From the NCBI GenBank assembly GCA_016873095.1, contig VGYC01000003.1, forward strand, positions 32,867-96,866: DNA of 64,000 bases, given 5' to 3'. Position 1 is the stretch's first letter, and every line of letters begins with the position of its first letter. The stretch is from Planctomycetota bacterium. Its GTDB lineage: Bacteria; Planctomycetota; Planctomycetia; Gemmatales; Gemmataceae. Positions 55,366 to 64,000 of this stretch are shown piece by piece. The position numbers and the translations under genes were made by a program. The notes under the pieces were generated by a model. The model made no database searches, was not told the DNA's origin, and worked only from the letters and a program-made list of their open reading frames with translations.

Positions 55366-55679
55366 GCGGAAGATTGTAAGAACCCCCAGAAGAATGAACC
55401 ACGGATCGCGCGGATAACTCGGATACGTCCAGCGGGCATCACGCTCCTATGCCTGCAACGTTCGCCATTTTTCCAGTTCCTTATCCGTGCCATCGGTGTA
55501 GTCCGTGGTTTTTGCGTTACGCGGTCCAGGGAATTTCAACACACGTCGGCGCGCGCGGCGCCAGCCGAACCGCACGGCCGCGATCGCATCCTTTTTTCCT
55601 GGACAGGAGTCCTGTCGCCGTGCTTTAATCGAAGGACTCTGCCCCCGCCTCAGGCTTGCCGCTGGACTGACAATACACA
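55366..55679. other. Divergent intergenic region
   Basis: 314 bp between the MFS and DUF1549/DUF1553 genes. It holds the nonamer inverted repeat at 55398-55509; no clear promoter hexamers or coding region were identified on either side. Confidence 0.45.
55398..55509. repeat. Inverted nonamer repeat (ACCACGGAT type)
   Basis: Left arm ACCACGGAT-CGCGCGGAT-AACTCGGAT (55398-55424). Right arm ATCCGTGCC-ATCGGTGTA-GTCCGTGGT (55483-55509) is the reverse complement of the same 9-bp pattern. Arms are separated by about 58 bp. Same architecture as the heptad elements, with a 9-bp period. Confidence 0.75.
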
Positions 55680-57989
55680 ATGACATGCTTCAATCGATTC
55701 CTGGTGTTCGCCTGGCTGGCGCTGGCGCCGGGACTGTCGCCTGGACTGGCGCGCGGGCAGGCGCCGCCCGATTTCGTCAAGGATGTCGAGCCCATCCTGA
55801 AGTCGCGCTGCCAGCGCTGTCACGGCCCGAAGAAGGCTGAGGGTGGCTTGCGGCTAGACCAGAAGACTCGCGCCCTGGCCGGCGGTGATCGCGGCCCCGC
55901 GATTGTCCCCGGCAAGAGCGGCCAGAGCCGGCTGATTCAGTTCACATCTGGGCTCGATCCGAACAATGTCATGCCGCCCAGCGGGCCGCGCCTGACGCCA
56001 CGCGAGGTCGCCGTTCTGCGGGCCTGGATCGACGCCGGCGCCGCCTGGCCCGACCGGCCGGCGCCATTGAGCGAGCACTGGGCCTTTCGCCCCGTCACGC
56101 GCCCGCCCATTCCGGCTCTCAAGAATCCGACGCCGGCGCGCAACGCCATCGATCATTTCATCCTCGCTCGGCTTGAGCAAGAGACATTGTCGCCATCGTC
56201 CCAGGCGGATCGGGCCACGCTGCTGCGCCGGCTGAGTCTGGACCTGACCGGCATGCCGCCGACGCCTGCTCAGGTGGACGCCTTCCTGGCGGATCACCGG
56301 GCCGATGCCTATGAACGCGAGGTGGAACGGCTGCTGGCCGCGCCGCAGTACGGCGAGCGCTGGGCACGGCACTGGCTGGACGTGGCCCGCTACGCCGATT
56401 CGGACGGCTACAACGCCGATGCCGCTCGCCCCATCTGGAAGTATCGCGACTGGGTCATTGATGCGTTCAATTGCGACATGCCGTTCGACCAATTCGTAAT
56501 CGAGCAAATGGCCGGCGACTTGCTGCCGAACGCGACGGCCGGGCAGAAGACGGCCACGGGCTTTCATCGCAACACGCTCTTCAACGCCGAGGGGGGCAAC
56601 GACCCGGAAGAGTTTCGCGTCGAGCGCGTCGTGGATCGCGTGCACACGACGGCGACTGTGTTTCTTGGACTCACGCTCAGCTGCGCGGAATGTCACGCGC
56701 ACAAGTACGACCCGTTCTCGCAGCGCGATTTTTATCAGATCTACGCGTTCTTCAACGGCGCCGATGAGGCCACGCTGGAGACGCCCACGCCGGTGGAGCA
56801 AGCCGCGCGCGCCAGGCACCTGGAGCGTGTCAAGGCACTCGAGAGCCAGAAGGCCGCCAAGGACGCCGCCGTTCAGAAAAAGATTGCCGCCGAGCTGGCC
56901 ACGCTGAAAAGGAATGCGCCGGCGGTGACGGCGACGCTGGTGCTGGCGGCCGCCGCCAAGCCGAGGCCGACGCGCATCCATGTGCGTGGCGATTTCCGCC
57001 GGCCCGGACCCGCCGTGCGTCCCGGCGTGCCCGAAGTGCTGCCGCCGTTGACCGCCAAGGGCGAGCCAAACCGTCTGGACCTGGCACGCTGGCTGGCGTC
57101 GCCCGGCAATCCGCTCACGGCGCGGGTCACCGTCAACCGCGTCTGGCAGCGCTACTTTGGCGTTGGCCTGGTTGAGACCGAGAACGATTTCGGCAAGCAG
57201 GGTTCGCCACCGTCGCATCCGCAACTGCTTGACTGGCTGGCCAGCGAGTTCATGGCCCGGGGCTGGAGTATGAAGGAATTGCATCGCCTCATCGTCCGCT
57301 CGGCGACGTACCGGCAAGCATCGCATCATCGCGCGGATCTGACGGCCAGGGACCCGCGCAATGTCCTGCTTGCGAAGCAGAACCGGCTGCGCCTGGACGC
57401 GGAGATCGTCCGCGACGTGACGCTGGCCGCGAGCGGCTTGCTGTCGGCCAGGGTCGGCGGGCCGAGCGTATTTCCCTATCAGCCGGCGGGCGTGATGGCA
57501 TTGCGGCGGTCGCCCCGGCCGTGGGTCGTCAGCGCCGGCGCCGACCGCTACCGCCGCGGCATGTACACCCACTACTGGCGGACCAGCCCGCATCCGTTCA
57601 TGACGACCTTTGACGCGCCGCGCTCCGACGCCGCCTGCACACGCCGGCAACGCTCCAACACGCCGTTGCAGGCGCTGGTCCTGCTGAATGACCCGGAGTT
57701 TGTCGACAACGCCCGCGCCCTGGCGAGCCGGATCCTGGAATCGCCGGCGACGGACGATGGCAAGCGCCTGCAACACGCGTACCTGCTTTGCCTGGGCCGT
57801 CGGCCGACGCTGGCCGAGCAACGGTTGCTGCAAACCTTGCTGGAAGAACAGGTGAGCGAGTTCAGCAACGACGAACCGGCGGCCCGGCAGCTGCTTGGCC
57901 GCGACGAGCGTGACGTGGCACGCCGCGCCGCCTGGGTTGCCGTCGCCCGCGTCCTGCTGAACCTGGACGAGTTCATCACACGCGAGTAA
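55680..57989 (+). CDS. PSCyt1-DUF1549-DUF1553 secreted protein
   Basis: 769-aa secreted protein. Signal peptide about residues 1-26 (FLVFAWLALAPGLSPGLARG); PSCyt1 with heme motif CQRCH (Cys44, Cys47, His48) and VPGKSGQSRLIQFTSG; DUF1549 with NAIDHFILARLEQETL, MPPTPAQVDAFLADH, ERWARHWLDVARYADSDGYN and CAECHAHKYDP; a shorter coiled-coil-like connector (about 385-420); and DUF1553 with NPLTARVTVNRVWQRYFGVGLV and MTTFDAPRSDAACTRRQRSN. There is no LamG insertion, unlike the copy at 40939-44088. First gene of a pair with DUF1501 (gap 9 bp). Confidence 0.93.
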   Translation: MTCFNRFLVFAWLALAPGLSPGLARGQAPPDFVKDVEPILKSRCQRCHGPKKAEGGLRLDQKTRALAGGDRGPAIVPGKSGQSRLIQFTSGLDPNNVMPPSGPRLTPREVAVLRAWIDAGAAWPDRPAPLSEHWAFRPVTRPPIPALKNPTPARNAIDHFILARLEQETLSPSSQADRATLLRRLSLDLTGMPPTPAQVDAFLADHRADAYEREVERLLAAPQYGERWARHWLDVARYADSDGYNADAARPIWKYRDWVIDAFNCDMPFDQFVIEQMAGDLLPNATAGQKTATGFHRNTLFNAEGGNDPEEFRVERVVDRVHTTATVFLGLTLSCAECHAHKYDPFSQRDFYQIYAFFNGADEATLETPTPVEQAARARHLERVKALESQKAAKDAAVQKKIAAELATLKRNAPAVTATLVLAAAAKPRPTRIHVRGDFRRPGPAVRPGVPEVLPPLTAKGEPNRLDLARWLASPGNPLTARVTVNRVWQRYFGVGLVETENDFGKQGSPPSHPQLLDWLASEFMARGWSMKELHRLIVRSATYRQASHHRADLTARDPRNVLLAKQNRLRLDAEIVRDVTLAASGLLSARVGGPSVFPYQPAGVMALRRSPRPWVVSAGADRYRRGMYTHYWRTSPHPFMTTFDAPRSDAACTRRQRSNTPLQALVLLNDPEFVDNARALASRILESPATDDGKRLQHAYLLCLGRRPTLAEQRLLQTLLEEQVSEFSNDEPAARQLLGRDERDVARRAAWVAVARVLLNLDEFITRE

Positions 57990-57998
57990 CTGCTACGT

Positions 57999-59417
<1,419 letters not shown>

Positions 59418-59634
59418 ACCTTTCGCCTGGCAACCGCCTGGCGCCGCGGCAAGCACTGCACACGCTCCCGCTGCGAACTCCCTGTCGCGCCTGGCCGGTT
59501 TTTCTTTGCTCTTCGCGCTTTCGACTGATAGACTCATCAACACCAACTAACTTGAATCGACCCAGGATGGTTGATGACGAATGGAGCCCGTGCCTTGAGG
59601 AGCGAGCCAGGCATGTGCCACCGGGAGAAGTGCC

Positions 59635-60453
59635 ATGGCGAAAGCGATGTCCGCGCAGCCGCGTCCCGCGGCGGCTCGTCCCATGCCCAAGCGGCCTGAG
59701 AATACCCTGTCGCCGCTGCGCATCGTCTACTACCGGCGCATGCGCCTGCAGCATGTTTATACGTTCAAGATCAGCTGGTCCGGCAAGGAAGGCGTTCGGC
59801 CGCCGGCCGGCGCCAGGCCGGTCACGCTGCGCCTGTTGATGGCCGGCGCCCAGGTCGTCCCGTCGGAGCAGATGCTGGACCCGGCCAAGCCGGACGCCAG
59901 CGCGAGCTTCCATGTCACGCCGCTGGCCAAGGGCCACCTGCGCGGCGAGCGCCTCGAGGTCCTCATCGACGACCGCAAGGTGCAAGAAGTTCGCTTGCGC
60001 TCCAGCGTCACCAGCCAGCGCCTCACGTTCGTCCTGCTGGCCCTGACGTTTCTTGTGCCCTGGTTCTTGCTGCACTATTGCAAGTACTCGGTTCTCAGGG
60101 AGCGGAATAGCAAGGAATTCGCCATGCTGGTGCGTACGCCGGGGGCGCTGCTGGATGCGCGCGTCAAAGAGAATGTTCCGGAGGTTCCTGAATTCATCGT
60201 CAGCAACGCGCCCATGGTGGCGAACTGGCTGGATGAAACTCGCGACCATCTGACCAACATCTATCAATTGCTGGTTCAGTCGAATGATCGCTATCCGCTC
60301 GCTTTCTATTCCGCTTTGGCCCTTCTCTTCCTCACGCTGGTCTCGTGGCGCCTGCGCGGAGCCAAGCGCAAGAAGCTGACGAGCCAGCCCATTCCGCTGC
60401 CCGCGCTTGCCGGCGCCTCGGCCGCCGCCCATGACGAGGACGATGACGAATGA
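59635..60453 (+). CDS. Membrane protein of unknown function
   Basis: 272-aa protein with an N-terminal soluble region (about 1-130) that looks beta-rich (MRLQHVYTFKISWSGKEGVR, VTLRLLMAGAQVVPSEQMLD, LRGERLEVLIDDRKVQEVRL), one membrane span (TFVLLALTFLVPWFLLHYC, about 131-149), a loop, and a second span (LAFYSALALLFLTLVSW, about 222-238), ending in an acidic tail. No family recognised. GGGAGAAG lies before ATG 59635. It is followed by the Gfo/Idh/MocA gene after 51 bp and may share a transcript. Confidence 0.65.
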   Translation: MAKAMSAQPRPAAARPMPKRPENTLSPLRIVYYRRMRLQHVYTFKISWSGKEGVRPPAGARPVTLRLLMAGAQVVPSEQMLDPAKPDASASFHVTPLAKGHLRGERLEVLIDDRKVQEVRLRSSVTSQRLTFVLLALTFLVPWFLLHYCKYSVLRERNSKEFAMLVRTPGALLDARVKENVPEVPEFIVSNAPMVANWLDETRDHLTNIYQLLVQSNDRYPLAFYSALALLFLTLVSWRLRGAKRKKLTSQPIPLPALAGASAAAHDEDDDE

Positions 60454-60504
60454 CGCCGCTTGCCCGGCCAGGATAGGTTTTTCATTGCCGGAGGTTTGCC
60501 GATC

Positions 60505-61647
60505 ATGCCGGAGAAGAAGATACGCGTGGCCATCGTTGGCCTCGGCTTTGGCGCCGAGTTCATTCCCATCTTCCAGGCGCACCCCAGCGCCGAGATGTAC
60601 GCCATCTGCCGCCGCAGCCAGGCCGAGCTGGACAAGTGCGGCGACCGTTTCGGCATCAAGGTCCGCTATACCAGCTTCGCGGACCTGGTCAAGGATCCAA
60701 ATGTCGATGCCGTGCACATCAACTCGCCGATTCCCGATCACGCGCCGCAAGCCCTGGCCGCTCTCAAGGCCGGCAAGCACGTCGCCTGCACCGTGCCGAT
60801 GGCCACCAGCGCCGACGAGTGCCAGCAGATCGTCGAGCAGCAGCGCAAGACCGGCAAGGTCTACATGATGATGGAGACGGTCGTTTACGCGCGCGAATAT
60901 CTTTTTGCCAAGGAACTGTACGACAAGGGCGAGCTGGGACGCATTCAGTTCCTGCGCGGCAGCCATCAGCAGGACATGGACGGCTGGCCGGACTACTGGC
61001 CGGGCTTGCCGCCCATGCACTACGCGACGCACTGCGTCAGTCCGTGTCTGGCCATCCTGAGCAAGCCAGGCAAGCCGGCCCTGGCCGAGAGCGTCGTCTG
61101 CCACGGTTCCGGCCGGATTCGCGAGGACCTCATCAAGCGCTACAACAGTCCGTTCGCCATCGAGACAGCCACGTTCAAGGTCGCCGGCAGCGACGTTGTC
61201 GCCGAGGTCACGCGCAGCCTGTTTGACACCGCGCGGCAATACCGCGAGAGCTTCGACGTCACCGGCAGCAAGAAGAGCTTCGAGTGGCAACAGGTCGAGG
61301 ACGAGCAGCCTGTCATCCACACCAAGAGCAGCCCGGAGAAGCCGCTCAGCGAGAAGGACATTCCCAAGCGCGTCAAGGTTCCGGACTTCGCGCACCTTTT
61401 GCCGGAGCCGATCCGCCGTTTCACGATGCCGGCCGCCATCCAGGACGCCGAGCACCTGTCGTTCCTGCAGGGCGGCGGCCACGGCGGCTCGCATCCACAC
61501 CTCGCCCATAACTTCCTGATGGCTTGCCTGGGCGAACAACCGGCTTTCCCCGATGCTCCGACCTCCGCCAACTGGACCCTGGTCGGCATCTGCGCTCATC
61601 AGTCGGCGCTCAAGGGGGGCGAACGCGTGTCGATCCCACGGATGTGA
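60505..61647 (+). CDS. Gfo/Idh/MocA family oxidoreductase-like protein
   Basis: 380-aa protein with an N-terminal Rossmann fold (IRVAIVGLGFGAEFIPIFQA, about 6-25; Gly-x-Gly-x-x-G variant) for NAD(P). The family's E-K-P active-site motif is replaced by C-T-V-P-M (GKHVACTVPMATS, about 91-103), so the usual catalytic Lys is missing. C-terminal features: GELGRIQFLRGSHQQDMDGW and PGLPPMHYATHCVSPCLAIL, with a His in the usual place. Because of the substituted motif, the protein may be a non-standard enzyme or lack dehydrogenase activity. GGAGG precedes ATG 60505. Sugar or inositol-type substrates are typical of the family. Confidence 0.82.
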   Translation: MPEKKIRVAIVGLGFGAEFIPIFQAHPSAEMYAICRRSQAELDKCGDRFGIKVRYTSFADLVKDPNVDAVHINSPIPDHAPQALAALKAGKHVACTVPMATSADECQQIVEQQRKTGKVYMMMETVVYAREYLFAKELYDKGELGRIQFLRGSHQQDMDGWPDYWPGLPPMHYATHCVSPCLAILSKPGKPALAESVVCHGSGRIREDLIKRYNSPFAIETATFKVAGSDVVAEVTRSLFDTARQYRESFDVTGSKKSFEWQQVEDEQPVIHTKSSPEKPLSEKDIPKRVKVPDFAHLLPEPIRRFTMPAAIQDAEHLSFLQGGGHGGSHPHLAHNFLMACLGEQPAFPDAPTSANWTLVGICAHQSALKGGERVSIPRM

Positions 61648-61692
61648 CACTCGACAAAGGTCAAATCTCCGAAAAATCGCGGAACAAACTTC

Positions 61693-62583
61693 ATGAGCGC
61701 GATCACCTTTCATTGTTCAGAATGCAACCAGATGCTTCGGGTGAGCGCCGACAAGGCCGGCAAGAAAGTCAGATGCCCCAAGTGCAGCGCGATCTTGCCG
61801 ATTCCCGAGGCTGAGGAGCAGACCGAGCGCGTCAAGCCGGCGCCTGCAAAGGACCAGCTCGCGCCGCCTCCCGTGCCTCGCGAACTCGACGAACCCCGGC
61901 CCACCCGGCGCCGGCCACAGGAATTCGATGATGATCATGACGATGACGATCGAACACGACGCCGGCAGCGGGCGCGTGACTCCGATGACGACGATGATCG
62001 GCGCGACCGCCATGACGACCGAGACGACGGCTACGATGATCGCCCTTCCGAGCCACGCACGGCTTCGGCCGCCGTTACGCTGGTGGGCATCCTCAACCTG
62101 GTGTTTGCAACGCTCGTTGTTGTCGTGTCCGTCGGCTTGATCATCGGCGGCCCCACGATCCTGGCCATGCTGACCGGCGCCCATGACGACGCCCTCGCCG
62201 TCATGCAGCAGCACCAGAACGTGGATCCAAAGCTGGTCCAGCAACACAAGGAAATGGTGCGCGGCGTGGCCGCACTCGGCACGATGGTCTTCATCCTCGC
62301 CGGCAGTTGTACCTTCATCATTGGCGGGATTCCGCTCATCCTGGCGGGCATCGGCCTGCTCAAGCGCCGCCAGTGGGGCCGCGTGCTTACCCTGGTCCTG
62401 GGCGGCTTGACCATCCTCAGTTGCATCAACCTCATCGTCAACAACTGGCCGCTGAATCGTAATGGCTGGATCACGTTCTCCGTGCAGGCTGCCTACGCCA
62501 TCATCGTCTATGTGATCCTGCTGATGCCCGCCTATGCCCGGGAATTTGCCGCGGAACACCTCCCACAAGCGCGACGGCGCTAG
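61693..62583 (+). CDS. Zinc-ribbon membrane protein
   Basis: 296-aa protein. Residues 1-40 form a zinc ribbon with CSEC (Cys8, Cys11) and CPKC (Cys28, Cys31), a pattern widespread at the start of planctomycete membrane proteins. A disordered Asp/Arg-rich linker (about 55-120, repeated DDDD/RRR) follows, then four hydrophobic spans (about 125-160, 195-218, 228-248, 260-282). The C-terminal part has no named domain. It is likely an inner-membrane protein with a cytoplasmic zinc ribbon. It follows the Gfo/Idh/MocA gene by 45 bp. Confidence 0.72.
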   Translation: MSAITFHCSECNQMLRVSADKAGKKVRCPKCSAILPIPEAEEQTERVKPAPAKDQLAPPPVPRELDEPRPTRRRPQEFDDDHDDDDRTRRRQRARDSDDDDDRRDRHDDRDDGYDDRPSEPRTASAAVTLVGILNLVFATLVVVVSVGLIIGGPTILAMLTGAHDDALAVMQQHQNVDPKLVQQHKEMVRGVAALGTMVFILAGSCTFIIGGIPLILAGIGLLKRRQWGRVLTLVLGGLTILSCINLIVNNWPLNRNGWITFSVQAAYAIIVYVILLMPAYAREFAAEHLPQARRR

Positions 62584-62668
62584 TGGCCATTTCATTAGTT
62601 CCTTGCGATGACGGGAGGCGAACGGGTGACGATCCCGCGCCTCCATCGTGCCAGGAAACGGTAAGGAC

Positions 62669-63823
62669 ATGGCCGAGCCACTCGCCGCGTTCGATCTGCT
62701 CATTCGTGCCGGCCGCGCCATCGGCCCGGCTGCCGGCAGCGACGCTCCAGTAACAGTGGCTGTGCGGGGCGACCGAATCTTTGCCATCGGAGCCAGTGTC
62801 GCGAGCACCGCGGCGCGGATCCTCAACTTCCCCGACGCCGTCCTGCTGCCCGGGCTGATCGACCTGCACGCCCACCCGGCCCGCGAAGGCTCGATCTTCG
62901 GCATCGATCCGGACCGCGACTCGCTGCCGCACGGCGTCACCACGATGCTGTCGCAGGGGGACGCTGGAGCGCGAAACTGGCCGCTCTATCGTCAGGTCAC
63001 CATTCACGGATCGCGGACGCGGGTGCGGCTGGCCCTCAACCTCTCTGCCCGCGGCGAGCAATCTCCCCGGGGCTGCTTCGCCAATCTCGAAGACATCGAC
63101 GTCGATGCATGTGTCCGGACCATCGAGGAGGATGCGGACCATCTGATCTGGGGGATCGCCGTCAATGCCAGCCATCATGCCTGCGCCGCGACCGATCCCC
63201 GCGAGGTGCTGCGTCGTGCCTTGCTCGTTGCCGAGGCGACTGGCCGGCCGCTGCTTTATGGTATGCGGCGGCCGTCGGACTGGTCGTTTGCCGACCAGAT
63301 GACCCTGCTGCGTCCGGGCGACGTGGTCACCTACTGCTACCGTCGCGAGCCGCACTGCATCATCGAGGGAGGGCGCGTCCACTCCGCCATCCGCGCGGCA
63401 CGGACAAAGGGCGTGCTCTTCGACGTGGGCCACGGGATGGCGTCGTTCGATTTCGCCGTGGCCGAGGCCGCCCTGGCCGACAGCTTCGCTCCAGATACCA
63501 TCTCGACGGACTTGCAAGCGCGCCACCTGGGCGCGTCGCCTCCGCATACGTTGACGCGCGTCATGGCCAAGCTGCGTGCCGCCGGCATGCGCGAGGCCGA
63601 CGTCTTCGCCGCCGTGACAGTTCGTCCAGCGCAGATCATGCGACTGCAGAACGAGGTGGGAGTGCTGGCGTTGGGAGCCTGCGCCGACTTGACCGTGCTG
63701 CGCTGGAACGAGGACCCGGCTCAGCTGCTCGACGCACATGGCGCAAGCCGTCTGGCCGGTGTCTGGGAAACGCTGGTTACAGTGCGTGGCGGCCAGGTCG
63801 TGCGCGCCCCGCATCAGACGTAG
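62669..63823 (+). CDS. Amidohydrolase-family protein (dihydroorotase-like)
   Basis: 384-aa metal-dependent hydrolase of the amidohydrolase superfamily. The first metal motif is LIDLHAHP (His67, His69). Further potential ligands: AVNASHHACA, FDVGHGMASFDF and ISTDLQARHLGA, with an Asp after the strands. The N-terminal strand region (VRGDRIFAIG) and the C-terminal ADLTVLRWN belong to the composite beta-sandwich domain. The layout fits dihydroorotase-like or adenine deaminase-like members. ATG 62669 is preferred; a GTG at 62648 is also in frame. It is the last gene before the contig-end poly-G run. Confidence 0.8.
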   Translation: MAEPLAAFDLLIRAGRAIGPAAGSDAPVTVAVRGDRIFAIGASVASTAARILNFPDAVLLPGLIDLHAHPAREGSIFGIDPDRDSLPHGVTTMLSQGDAGARNWPLYRQVTIHGSRTRVRLALNLSARGEQSPRGCFANLEDIDVDACVRTIEEDADHLIWGIAVNASHHACAATDPREVLRRALLVAEATGRPLLYGMRRPSDWSFADQMTLLRPGDVVTYCYRREPHCIIEGGRVHSAIRAARTKGVLFDVGHGMASFDFAVAEAALADSFAPDTISTDLQARHLGASPPHTLTRVMAKLRAAGMREADVFAAVTVRPAQIMRLQNEVGVLALGACADLTVLRWNEDPAQLLDAHGASRLAGVWETLVTVRGGQVVRAPHQT

Positions 63824-63911
63824 CTCGCGCAGATACGGTGAAGCGGATGGGAGGACCGAAGTTCGCCGTCGCAAGGATCAAGGATCGAGCCAGTTGCGTT
63901 GCTGGGCCGGC

Positions 63912-64000
<89 letters not shown>

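Overview
The window reads as a GC-rich genome fragment from a planctomycete (phylum Planctomycetota, probably class Planctomycetia; a Gemmatales-like member is plausible but not proven here). The main evidence is three copies of the planctomycete pairing of a secreted PSCyt1/DUF1549/DUF1553 protein with a DUF1501 protein, together with DUF1559 prepilin-like, DUF4058 and Uma2-family genes, an excisionase-type HTH fused in front of a receiver domain, and many secreted proteins of unknown function. I recognised no tRNA, rRNA, CRISPR array, prophage or insertion sequence. The last ~89 bases are almost pure G and look like a contig-end sequencing artefact.

Layout. 0-8.3 kb: DUF4058 protein, FHA protein, class I aminotransferase, a small PilZ protein, a sigma-28-type (FliA/WhiG) sigma factor with a good intrinsic terminator, and a large protein with an active-looking Ser/Thr kinase, a degenerate second kinase and a C-terminal PilZ domain. 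8.3-14.5 kb: a minus-strand translation/transcription cluster nusA-infB-DUF503-rbfA, followed by an endonuclease III-like FeS gene; a structured leader with an intrinsic terminator lies in front of nusA. 14.6-24.1 kb: an MMPL/RND transporter, the first DUF1549/DUF1553-DUF1501 pair, a class III aminotransferase and a zinc-finger-less DnaJ. 24.1-29.6 kb: secreted proteins, a PQQ-type beta-propeller, a DUF2089-like regulator with a membrane partner, ruvX and a mannose-1-phosphate guanylyltransferase. 30-35 kb: mnmG, then a two-component system (HTH-receiver protein plus HDOD-histidine kinase) behind a consensus promoter. 35-40 kb: GT39-like membrane glycosyltransferase, ACS-type MFS transporter, DUF1559 pseudopilin, Uma2 protein. 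40.2-45.7 kb: a GntR/FCD regulator translationally coupled to a second DUF1549/DUF1553 gene carrying a LamG domain, then DUF1501. 46-51.3 kb: Hsp20, ECF sigma and overlapping membrane partner, a 7 x 15 bp minisatellite in front of a cupin gene, a NarL-type response regulator with its sensor kinase, and infA. 51.5-63.8 kb: a HEAT/CxxCH secreted protein, two small genes, a second MFS transporter, the third DUF1549/DUF1553-DUF1501 pair, a membrane protein, a Gfo/Idh/MocA protein, a zinc-ribbon membrane protein and an amidohydrolase.

The most unusual signals are (1) the PilZ / sigma-28 / kinase-pseudokinase-PilZ neighbourhood, which suggests c-di-GMP input into sigma-dependent transcription; (2) six intergenic inverted repeats, each built of short tandem units of about 7-9 bp that differ in sequence but share the same layout; (3) the candidate nusA attenuator; and (4) the minisatellite between the divergent ECF sigma and cupin genes.
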